Shown one piece after another: positions 1-5,832 of a DNA stretch of 33,370 nt (position 1 is its first letter; every line of letters starts with the position of its first letter). The position numbers and the translations under genes were made by a program. This stretch comes from Microcaldota archaeon. Lineage in GTDB: Archaea; Micrarchaeota; Micrarchaeia; Micrarchaeales; Micrarchaeaceae. The stretch lies in the NCBI GenBank assembly GCA_021801385.1, contig JAJYYC010000014.1, positions 1 through 33,370 of the forward strand. The letters are read 5' to 3'. The notes below the pieces were generated by a model. It made no database searches. It had not been told where the DNA came from and saw only the letters and a list, made by a program, of their open reading frames with translations.

Positions 1-103
1 GGTGCAACCTGTTCAGCGTCTCCGTTATGTCCGAGCGCACGTTTACGCGCCCCCTTATGCGTACAATCGCAACTAGTTTGTCATTTATGCTGTCATCCTT
101 CAT
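1..103 (-). CDS. rpl30: 50S ribosomal protein L30 (uL30), 5' end only
   Basis: The minus strand reads MKDDSINDKLVAIVRIRG followed by RVNV, the typical uL30 N-terminus; the gene runs off the left window edge. An upstream in-frame ATG at 130 exists, but the TATA-like box at 144-151 predicts a transcript starting near 125, so the ATG at 103 is preferred. L30 normally follows S5 in the archaeal spc operon. Here S5 lies about 19 kb away and L30 has its own promoter, so the operon is split. L15 and SecY may follow outside the window (inference). It is too short for the ORF track. Confidence 0.85.
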   Translation of the reverse strand, partial: MKDDSINDKLVAIVRIRGRVNVRSDITETLNRLH

Positions 104-143
104 AAAAACACGCACTGTAATGTGTAACATTATGGGGAACAGT

Positions 144-151
144 TATTTATA
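144..151 (-). promoter_or_regulatory. TATA box of the L30 gene
   Basis: Minus-strand TATAAATA lies about 25 nt upstream of a plausible transcription start near 120-125, ahead of the L30 start codon at 103. It supports independent transcription of L30 from the left-edge locus. Confidence 0.5.
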
Positions 152-220
152 CCTAAGCGCCAAGCCATGTGGTTCATAATCAGCAGGTTCAAAGGCAATT
201 CCTAGGTCAGGTTCAATATC

Positions 221-880
221 TCATCGTTTCTTCATTCTCAAATCGCTTGACGGACATAGATCTATAAGCGCGCATCTTCCGCACTCTTTTCGCCTGGCCT
301 TGCAGGTATCCCTTCCTAATGCTATGAAAAGGTGGTTGACATTGCCCCATTCCTTTTGCGGAACAAATCTCATGAGTCTCCTTTCTATAACCTCTGCGTT
401 CTTCGTTCTATATCGGAAAAGCCTCATCGATACTGTTATGCAGTGCGTATCAACAGCAATTCCGTAATTCTTACCGAAATAATTCGCCAGAACCACGTTA
501 GCCGTCTTCCTGCCGACGCCAGGCAGCATAAGCATGCTGTCCATATCATTCGGCACCGTGCCGCAGAAATGCTCAGATATATATCTGGCGGAGCCGATTA
601 TGTTTTTTGCCTTGCTCCTGAAAAGGCCGATGCTACTTATGTAAGGATATAGCTGTACGGGCCTGAGATGAACGTAACTTTCAATATCAGGATATCTCCT
701 GAAAAGGCCTGGCGTAACCTTATTTACCTGTGCGTCCTGCGCCTGTGCGGAAAGCATAGTCGCGACAAGCAGCTCCCACGCATTGCTATGGTTGAGCGAG
801 GTGCGCATCTCACGCCTGTACCTGCGCTTTAACCTTGCTATCACTTCAGCAATCCAATATTCAGCGCTTCGTTTCGACAT
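221..880 (-). CDS. nth: Endonuclease III (DNA glycosylase/AP lyase), paralogue 1
   Basis: 219 aa, normal family length. The HhH-GPD core is clear: the helix-hairpin-helix LPGVGRKTANVV carries the catalytic Lys and the following VDTH carries the catalytic Asp. The C-terminus has the [4Fe-4S] motif C-x6-C-x2-C-x5-C (CKARRKECGRC...C). The family excises oxidised pyrimidines and nicks abasic sites in base excision repair. It is transcribed divergently from a second nth gene 130 bp away. The residue after VDTH is Cys rather than the common hydrophobic residue, which may reflect a subfamily difference. The start is the only convincing ATG; the promoter is not certain. Confidence 0.9.
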   Translation of the reverse strand: MSKRSAEYWIAEVIARLKRRYRREMRTSLNHSNAWELLVATMLSAQAQDAQVNKVTPGLFRRYPDIESYVHLRPVQLYPYISSIGLFRSKAKNIIGSARYISEHFCGTVPNDMDSMLMLPGVGRKTANVVLANYFGKNYGIAVDTHCITVSMRLFRYRTKNAEVIERRLMRFVPQKEWGNVNHLFIALGRDTCKARRKECGRCALIDLCPSSDLRMKKR

Positions 881-1010
881 TCTAATACCTTAAATGTGTT
901 CATCACTTTTAGATGTCTATTGCATCTATATCCTATAATAAAATCTGTTAAGAGGATTAGTCTCATGAACGATATAATGGTCATAAATATTTATACAGTT
1001 ATTTATCTTC

Positions 1011-1664
1011 ATGCCAAACACGACGCTTGCAAGGGATGAGGCTTCCAAGCTTGCATGTGCGCTATCAGACGCATACAAGGATGTTCACTATTATCTCAAC
1101 TTCAAGACGCCAATAGACCTTTTAGTTGCGGCGATAATCTCTGCCCAGACAAGGGACGAAACAGTTAATGCGATCACACCCGCGCTATTCAAAAAATACA
1201 AAACCGCGAAAGATTATGCGAGTGCGCAGCCATCGCAGCTCGCAAAGGACATATCAAAGGTATCCTTCGCAGGGAATAAGGCAAAAAACATCATTTCGGC
1301 TTGCAGAACGATCGTCGATGAATATGGCGGCGTTGTGCCTGATAATATAGATGCGCTTGTCTCTCTGCCAGGAATAGGGAGAAAGACCGCAAACACAATA
1401 CTGATAAATGCGTACGGCAAGGTCGAAGGAATACCTGTGGATACCTGGGTGATAAAGCTCGCTCCACGCCTCGGCCTTAGCGCAAACACAAAACCCGAGA
1501 AGATAGAAGAGGACTTGGAGGCTGTAGTGCCAAAAGCGCTGTGGGGCAGGTTCGCATATGTGCTGAAGGCTCACGGCAAATCGATCTGTGGGAAGGTCCC
1601 TGAATGCAGCAGATGTCCAATAGAAAAAATGTGCCCCAAGAACGGAGTGGCAAAGCGTGCGTAG
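1011..1664 (+). CDS. nth: Endonuclease III-like DNA glycosylase, paralogue 2
   Basis: 217 aa HhH-GPD glycosylase. The hairpin LPGIGRKTAN keeps the catalytic Lys. The Asp motif is VDTW instead of VDTH, and the Fe-S ligands are spaced C-x5-C-x2-C-x5-C, one residue shorter in the first interval than the usual x6. Both features differ from paralogue 1, so the two copies probably have different substrate preferences (inference). A TATA-like ATATTTATAC at about 986-995 puts the transcript start at or next to the ATG, so the mRNA is likely leaderless. The gene ends 1 bp before the endonuclease Q start and is probably co-transcribed with it. Confidence 0.88.
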   Translation: MPNTTLARDEASKLACALSDAYKDVHYYLNFKTPIDLLVAAIISAQTRDETVNAITPALFKKYKTAKDYASAQPSQLAKDISKVSFAGNKAKNIISACRTIVDEYGGVVPDNIDALVSLPGIGRKTANTILINAYGKVEGIPVDTWVIKLAPRLGLSANTKPEKIEEDLEAVVPKALWGRFAYVLKAHGKSICGKVPECSRCPIEKMCPKNGVAKRA

Positions 1665-1665
1665 C

Positions 1666-2910
1666 ATGAAAATAATCGCAGACCTGCAGATACATTCAAA
1701 ATATGCGAGAGCCACATCAAAAGATCTGAGCCTTGCTAACCTTGAGAAATATGCGCGCATAAAGGGTATCGGCCTGCTCGGAACAGGCGATTTCCAGCAT
1801 CCGAAGCATTATAACGATATAAAGGAATATCTCAAAAAAGAGAGAGACGGCATACTTTATTCTGAAACAGGGTTTCCGTTCCTCTGGCAGACCGAGGTTA
1901 GCCTGATGTTCAGCCAGGGCGGAAAACGCAGGGCGGTGCATCTGCTGGTCTATGCCCCTGATGGCAAAACCGCGGACATGATAATAGAATATCTTGGATC
2001 CAAAGGGCGGCTCGACTATGACGGCAGGCCTATATTTGGGATCAGCTGCAGGGATCTCGTCAAGGATCTCACCTCAATCAACGAGATGATAGAGATAGTG
2101 CCCGCGCATTGCATGACTCCATGGTTCGGGGTGTTCGGCAGCGATTCGGGTTTTGACTCGCTTGCAGATTGCTTTTTGGATCAGACTAACAAGATACACG
2201 CGGTGGAGTCAGGCATGTCCGCAGACCCATCGATGCTATGGAGGTTTGACGAAGAGATGAATATCGTAAGCTTCTCAGATGCACACAGCTTCTGGCCATG
2301 GCGCATAGGCAGAGAGGCGACAATATTCGAAGTGAAAAAGCTGACGTACAATAATATAATAGGCGAGATCCGTTCTGGCAACATAGCCGGCACCATTGAG
2401 ACATACCCAGAATACGGAAAGTACCATTACGACGGGCACAGGGCATGCAAGATCAGCTGTTCGCCAGAAGAGACGAGAAGGCTCAAAGGTTTATGCCCTG
2501 TCTGCGGAAAACAGCTCACAATAGGGGTAGAATACAGAGTAGAACAGCTAGCAAGGAGGGATCCAGGTTACACCCCTAAAAACGCGAAGCCGTTCTATAA
2601 GCTGTTGCCATTGCATGAACTGATATCGTTTGTCATAAAGTCGCCATTGGCGAGCAAACGTACATGGGCGGTCTACAACGATCTGATAGGCAAGCTTGGC
2701 AACGAATTCCATATACTGATCGATTCGAGCGAAGAGGATCTCAAAAAAGCAGGAGCTGACCCTATGCTGGTGCAGATGATACTTCTGAGCAGAAGCGGCG
2801 AGCTGCGCATAAAACCCGGATCCGACGGCGAGTACGGCATAATAGAAGCATCAGAGTCTAATCATGTGCCGCCAAATACGGCAAATGCATCGCAGAGACA
2901 CCTGTTCTAG
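1666..2910 (+). CDS. endoQ: Endonuclease Q (PHP-domain DNA repair nuclease)
   Basis: About 414 aa. The N-terminal PHP domain is recognisable: an ADLQIHSKYARATS metal motif (Gln where the first His of HxH is usual), GTGDFQHP, and FSDAHS near residue 205. A zinc-binding segment LCPVCGKQLTIGV follows, then VEQLARR and a helical C-terminal domain. This order matches archaeal endonuclease Q, which nicks 5' of deaminated bases (hypoxanthine, uracil) and abasic sites. The track start is GTG at 1657 inside nth; ATG at 1666, just after the nth stop, is preferred. The extreme C-terminus SQRHLF resembles a short PCNA-interacting tail. Confidence is high for the family and moderate for the precise activity. 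Confidence 0.85.
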   Translation: MKIIADLQIHSKYARATSKDLSLANLEKYARIKGIGLLGTGDFQHPKHYNDIKEYLKKERDGILYSETGFPFLWQTEVSLMFSQGGKRRAVHLLVYAPDGKTADMIIEYLGSKGRLDYDGRPIFGISCRDLVKDLTSINEMIEIVPAHCMTPWFGVFGSDSGFDSLADCFLDQTNKIHAVESGMSADPSMLWRFDEEMNIVSFSDAHSFWPWRIGREATIFEVKKLTYNNIIGEIRSGNIAGTIETYPEYGKYHYDGHRACKISCSPEETRRLKGLCPVCGKQLTIGVEYRVEQLARRDPGYTPKNAKPFYKLLPLHELISFVIKSPLASKRTWAVYNDLIGKLGNEFHILIDSSEEDLKKAGADPMLVQMILLSRSGELRIKPGSDGEYGIIEASESNHVPPNTANASQRHLF

Positions 2911-2917
2911 TGGTGCA

Positions 2918-3391
2918 ATGGCAAAAAAGAGAACCGCGGTAGCTTTCGGGTCATTCGACATAATACACCCGGGTCATATCCATTATCTTAAGGGAGCCGC
3001 AAGGTATGGGAGACTAACTGTCGTGGTGGCACGAGACAGCACCGTACGCATGCTCAAAGGCGCAGATCCGGCGATGGATGAACGGTCGCGAGCAAAAATC
3101 GTAGGCGCGATAAAGTTTGTTGACGATGTAGTGATCGGAAGCAAGATTAGCAGACCAGAAGAGCTGTACAAGATATTAATTGAGATAAGGCCAGACACGA
3201 TAGTGTTGGGGTATGACCAGAAGGTCGATATAAGCAGACTGAATGCGTTCCTGAAAAAGAACGGGTTAAAGTCGAGGGTGGTCAGGATTTCTCCATACAA
3301 AGCAGAGAGATTCAAGAGCTCAAAAATAAAACAGCACATAATTCGTATCTCACTAACACGGCAATCTGTCGATCCCGCACATAACGCATAA
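2918..3391 (+). CDS. ribL: FAD synthase RibL (archaeal nucleotidyltransferase)
   Basis: 157 aa cytidylyltransferase-fold protein. The nucleotide-binding motif FGSFDIIHPGHIHYL contains the HxGH signature near the N-terminus, and a later region, ISPYKAERFKSSKI, provides the S-S-x-I type end motif. RibL transfers AMP from ATP to FMN to give FAD in archaea. The ATG at 2918 is chosen because the 18 residues upstream overlap the endonuclease Q coding end and do not resemble the family. It lies 7 bp downstream of endoQ and is probably in the same transcript. Paralogous cytidylyltransferases (e.g. for glycerol-3-phosphate) are the main alternative. Confidence 0.8.
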   Translation: MAKKRTAVAFGSFDIIHPGHIHYLKGAARYGRLTVVVARDSTVRMLKGADPAMDERSRAKIVGAIKFVDDVVIGSKISRPEELYKILIEIRPDTIVLGYDQKVDISRLNAFLKKNGLKSRVVRISPYKAERFKSSKIKQHIIRISLTRQSVDPAHNA

Positions 3392-3423
3392 AAGTGTTGA
3401 TATCATAATACAAGTGTGATAAT

Positions 3424-3786
3424 ATGGGTCAATTAGAGAAACCAGTATCAAAGGACATGAGCACAACAGACATCGGAACGCTACCAGGCACAATTTCTAT
3501 AATGAGGAGAGGTTCATCTTATTCGGTTGTGATACGAGCGCTGCAGATGGTTGAGCCTTTCAAAGTGGTTGTGACTAACAGAAATACAGGAATGCCATTC
3601 GAGGAACATGGTAATAAGGGCGATTATCTCGTGCAGTATCAAAACTCTAGCGGTGAACAGGTGAGGTGGATTCTGCCAAAGTCCGTTGTAGAAGGACAAT
3701 ACACTGTCATAAACCCAAGACAGCCGGTGCAGAGACAAAATCAGAATTCTATACTAAGGCTGGCTGAGGACGCAAGGGCAAATTAA
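3424..3786 (+). CDS. Hypothetical protein, 120 aa
   Basis: Not recognised. The protein has no signal peptide or membrane segment. The central part (residues 22-95) alternates hydrophobic and polar residues as expected for a small beta-rich domain and includes RRGSSYSVVIRALQ and VRWILPKSVVEGQYTV. The C-terminus is Gln/Asn-rich. A GTGTGAT element a few bases before the ATG fits an archaeal Shine-Dalgarno. It is the last gene before the tRNA-flanked island and follows ribL by 32 bp, so it may end that operon. Confidence 0.65.
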   Translation: MGQLEKPVSKDMSTTDIGTLPGTISIMRRGSSYSVVIRALQMVEPFKVVVTNRNTGMPFEEHGNKGDYLVQYQNSSGEQVRWILPKSVVEGQYTVINPRQPVQRQNQNSILRLAEDARAN

Positions 3787-3903
3787 GCCAAAACATTAAA
3801 TCCGTTTTTATGCTCTGGAGCTAGATTTTCGCGAAATCCTGAAATCTGATTTGCTAGCTTTGCGGTGTATAGAACATCGCACTTGTCGTAGTAATTTCTG
3901 AAA

Positions 3904-3927
3904 TGGGCCCGCGGAGAATCGAACTCC
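3904..3927 (-). repeat. attachment-site-like copy of the tRNA-Val 3' end (left repeat)
   Basis: 24 bp identical to 5411-5434, covering the T-loop, T-stem 3' side, acceptor 3' strand and discriminator of tRNA-Val(UAC). No complete tRNA can be folded here: the D and anticodon arms are absent. Orientation matches the intact tRNA. This is the layout left when an element integrates into a tRNA 3' end, with the intact gene at one border and the 3' fragment at the other. Confidence 0.75.
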
Positions 3928-3947
3928 AGTCTTCCACAAAGCATTGA

Positions 3948-3975
3948 CGGGCATGACGGGATTTGAACCCACAAC
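3948..3975 (-). repeat. second tRNA 3'-end fragment (Arg-like T-arm and acceptor strand)
   Basis: The minus strand reads a T-stem-loop (GTGGG-TTCAAAT-CCCGT) followed by CATGCCC-G. It matches the spliced 3' end of tRNA-Arg(UCG) at 23066-23158 at 25 of 28 positions. No 5' acceptor strand GGGCATG or normal anticodon arm is found upstream, so it is a fragment or a badly degraded tRNA. It lies 20 bp inside the tRNA-Val repeat and may record an earlier insertion into another tRNA gene. Confidence 0.55.
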
Positions 3976-4062
3976 CCCGAAAAGAGCTTTTGTTTCCGTG
4001 TCCCTATGGGACAAAAATTCATCCACTACTCCGTTAAGATGAATTTTATGGAAACAACGAAA

Positions 4063-4260
4063 ATGTATACCTGCAAGGATTGCTGATATGGGAGCAAATT
4101 TCCCATTAGTGAATGGGAACAGGAAGACTGCCGACAAAGTCGTCAGGAAGCACGACTTGAAAGTCGTATACGCCGTTTGCTATACGGCATAATAATCGGA
4201 GGAAGCATCTCATTCTCTATACTCGTGATGCAGATAATCGCGTGGCTCAAGCACTTTTAA
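4063..4260 (+). pseudogene. small zinc-motif/membrane protein ORF interrupted by an in-frame TGA
   Basis: A 65-codon frame runs from ATG 4063 to TAA 4258, broken only by TGA at codon 8. It would read MYTCKDC-(TGA)-YGSKFPISEWEQEDC, an arginine-rich stretch, then one hydrophobic helix (LLYGIIIGGSISFSILVMQI) and a short tail. CxxC followed by Gly-Tyr is common in zinc ribbons, so GGA to TGA is the simplest change. Without readthrough no good start codon lies between the TGA and the hydrophobic helix. The DNA of this ORF is also unusually rich in hairpins, so a structured RNA is an alternative. See findings. Confidence 0.35.
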
Positions 4261-4289
4261 GTGCGCGCGGTGTCCGCTATAAATAAAGG

Positions 4290-4679
4290 TTAACGTTTCC
4301 ACTCTTTAATATGGGGACTGAAATCAAGTTGATAATCAGGGATTCCTAAAGTAAGTCCATAGGCAGTTGCATTATTATATTGCTCTTTGCTTGACCTGTC
4401 GATGTAAAAGACCTTGTTTCTGAAAATAATGAAGTGATGTGTATCATTCTCGAAATCGGCATACCAATTATGCTTTGAATCGAGTGAATTGCTCAGTTTT
4501 TTGGCAATCTCTTTGGCTTTGTTATCTTGAATCTCTATGGTATCAAGAGTCCATTGTTTAACCCAAGGCGTCTTGTGTTCTGGTGTGGCTTTCTCTATCT
4601 TCTTCTGCGTAATCTTGACCTCTTTTAAGACTGATTTGTCTTCAAGGCTTTCTTCTACTATAACTCCTATGAAAGTCAT
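4290..4679 (-). CDS. Conserved hypothetical protein, 129 aa (CPR-like accessory family)
   Basis: Soluble and charged, with no membrane segment. Its sequence (FIGVIVEESLEDKSVLKEV, HKTPWVKQWTLDTIEI, HNWYADFENDTHHFIIF) resembles a small family of unknown function that I recall from CPR bacteria and scattered prokaryotes; this is recollection, not a search. The composition is AT-rich compared with flanking core genes. The gene lies 10 bp downstream of the truncated dehydrogenase on the same strand inside the tRNA-Val island, so the two were probably acquired together. The function is unknown. Confidence 0.7.
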   Translation of the reverse strand: MTFIGVIVEESLEDKSVLKEVKITQKKIEKATPEHKTPWVKQWTLDTIEIQDNKAKEIAKKLSNSLDSKHNWYADFENDTHHFIIFRNKVFYIDRSSKEQYNNATAYGLTLGIPDYQLDFSPHIKEWKR

Positions 4680-4689
4680 GATAAGAACC

Positions 4690-5070
4690 TCAATTTACTA
4701 GATTAATCGGTTTCCATTTTATGAAAGCTTCTATGTTATCAATTAATATATCGTAGCTTTTCTTTATTCCGTAATTGGTCTTGTAAGCTATATGTGGCGT
4801 CAATAAGACCTTTTCATTATTTCTGAACTTTGTATATTCTGGTGATTTGTAATCACTATTATCCATTGCAGCACCAGCTAGATTTTTTTTCAATGCTTCG
4901 AGTAAAGCTTCGCTGTCGTAAAGCTCAGGAGGTGAGATAGTTACAAAATATGAGCCTTTTCGCATCAAGGAAAATTCCTTTTTGCCTATTATTCCTTTGG
5001 TTTCATCTGACAATGGTAATGCACAAAAGAGCACATCTGAGACCAATTCTTTTATTTCCATATCATTCAA
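4690..5070 (-). pseudogene. C-terminal fragment of a D-2-hydroxyacid dehydrogenase
   Basis: 126 aa correspond to the NAD-binding and C-terminal part of the family: LPLSDETKGIIGKKEFSLM, EALLEALKKNLAGAAMD, LLTPHIAY with the catalytic His, and a final KPINLVN. The N-terminal catalytic half and the glycine-rich NAD motif are missing; full-length members have about 300-330 aa. The usual N-T-A-R-G motif carrying the catalytic Arg is replaced by TISPPELYD. As I recall, that variant also occurs in CPR bacterial homologues, so it may not be decay. The upstream DNA encodes an unrelated small ORF on the other strand, so the truncation is real in this assembly. Confidence 0.7.
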
Positions 5071-5122
5071 AACATATTTGTTAAATAGAATGATAAATCT
5101 ATCTAATGTAATTCATAAAAAT

Positions 5123-5266
5123 ATGAGCAATCAAAGTATAAATCATGCCAGAGCTGCACAGGAACGACAAGATAAAGATAATAATTGCTTTGCTAGTGTT
5201 ATAGGCGGACTAATTTTCTTTACTGCTATAACGGTGATTCTTCTGTTTATTGGAGACTTAGGCTGA
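5123..5266 (+). CDS. Small single-pass membrane protein, 47 aa
   Basis: Predicted from ATG 5123 rather than the track start at 4982, whose extra residues are antisense to the dehydrogenase fragment. It has a polar N-terminus rich in Gln, Asn and Asp, then one transmembrane helix (FASVIGGLIFFTAITVILLF) and a short IGDLG tail, a tail-anchor-like layout. No family is recognised. It lies inside the island. The frame continues after the TGA stop as another open stretch up to the tRNA (see next entry). Confidence 0.45.
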   Translation: MSNQSINHARAAQERQDKDNNCFASVIGGLIFFTAITVILLFIGDLG

Positions 5267-5464
5267 GTATGGCTAAAGTATTTCCAACAAGGAGATAAGC
5301 CATTCAAAGTTGGGAATGTAACTGTAAAGATGACACACGGAGTGAGAACTCCGAAAAGGATGCCTCTTACGTTCGGTTCCGAATCCCGAACTATAGAGAG
5401 ATTTGCTGAGTGGGCCCGCGGAGAATCGAACTCCGATCCCCAGCGTGTAAGGCTGGTATCTTAA
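5267..5464 (+). pseudogene. Open coding remnant running into the antisense of tRNA-Val
   Basis: In the same frame as the preceding small gene, the DNA after its TGA stays open to 5464: KPFKVGNVTVKMTHGV, then a stretch up to FAEWARGESNS where it enters the tRNA-Val repeat. An internal ATG at 5330 could start a 44-aa product. Codons before the repeat look protein-like, but no family is recognised. At the left repeat the matching frame reads FLKWARGESNS after a TAA. It may be the broken end of a gene cut at the attachment site, or chance. Confidence 0.2.
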
Positions 5465-5482
5465 CCATTGGACCACAGGCCC
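5411..5482 (-). tRNA. trnV: tRNA-Val (anticodon UAC)
   Basis: A full cloverleaf folds on the minus strand: acceptor GGGCCTG/CGGGCCC, anticodon stem CCAGC/GCTGG with loop CUUACAC (anticodon UAC), T-arm CGGAG-TTCGATT-CTCCG, discriminator A. CCA is not encoded. A TATA-like TTATAAG lies about 25-30 bp upstream on the minus strand. Its 3' 24 bp are duplicated at 3904-3927, marking it as the integration site of the adjacent island. Confidence 0.93.
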
Positions 5483-5484
5483 CG

Positions 5485-5692
5485 ACTATCATTTACTTAT
5501 ACTACTTATAATTTCTTTGCTTATTGCGTGCCCAAACAAAATGAATGTTTTACCTGTTTATTGCATCAGAAGAAAAATCTAATCTTAATCTATTTGTGCC
5601 ATCAAGATATGTAATCTGTCCTACCTGAACACAAGCTTTAAATAGGTTTAGATACGCAGTCATACTAAGGATTTGGTATACAGGTAAAATAA
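5485..5692. other. AT-rich intergenic region with a TATA box at 5637-5644
   Basis: No coding signal is seen up to 5692. On the plus strand TTTAAATA at 5637-5644 predicts transcription from about 5665 towards the small ORF and the winged-helix gene. On the minus strand the right part supplies the tRNA-Val promoter. Confidence 0.4.
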
Positions 5693-5803
5693 ATGGCAGC
5701 ATTGGTGCACGCGAATCAGGTCAAGTGGACGACAATTATAGCGGACGCATCAATCTCATCATACAGGCCATTTATGCTTAACATGCCTGTATGTGCCTCA
5801 TAA
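5693..5803 (+). CDS. Possible 36-aa leader or small protein
   Basis: ATG 5693 to TAA 5801-5803 encodes MAALVHANQVKWTTIIADAS plus a short tail. It follows a TATA box by about 50 bp and ends 30 bp before the preferred start of the winged-helix regulator. It could be a leader peptide or a small gene co-transcribed with the regulator. There is no homology support, and it is too short for the ORF track. Confidence 0.25.
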   Translation: MAALVHANQVKWTTIIADASISSYRPFMLNMPVCAS

Positions 5804-5832
5804 CGCTCATAAAAAAATCTTTTTGGGTGGTT

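Noticed and set aside
1254-1760. 168-aa minus-strand ORF opposite nth and endoQ.
   Set aside because: It is a shadow of two well-supported genes, and its translation is rich in Cys and Tyr without domain pattern.
3948-4045. Possible complete class II or intron-containing tRNA on the minus strand.
   Set aside because: A T-arm and a D-arm-like hairpin exist, but no 5' acceptor strand pairs with CATGCCC and the anticodon loop candidate has nine bases. It was kept only as a 3' fragment.
3783-4137. Minus-strand ORFs of 79 and 109 aa across the left border.
   Set aside because: They run through tRNA-derived sequence (translated as GVRFSAGP-type strings) and have no protein-like support.
4080-4270. 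RNase P RNA or SRP RNA in the hairpin-rich region.
   Set aside because: GGAAG-like strings occur, but neither the conserved RNase P core nor the SRP helix 8 motif (internal loop with GGAA/GGAG cap) could be assembled.
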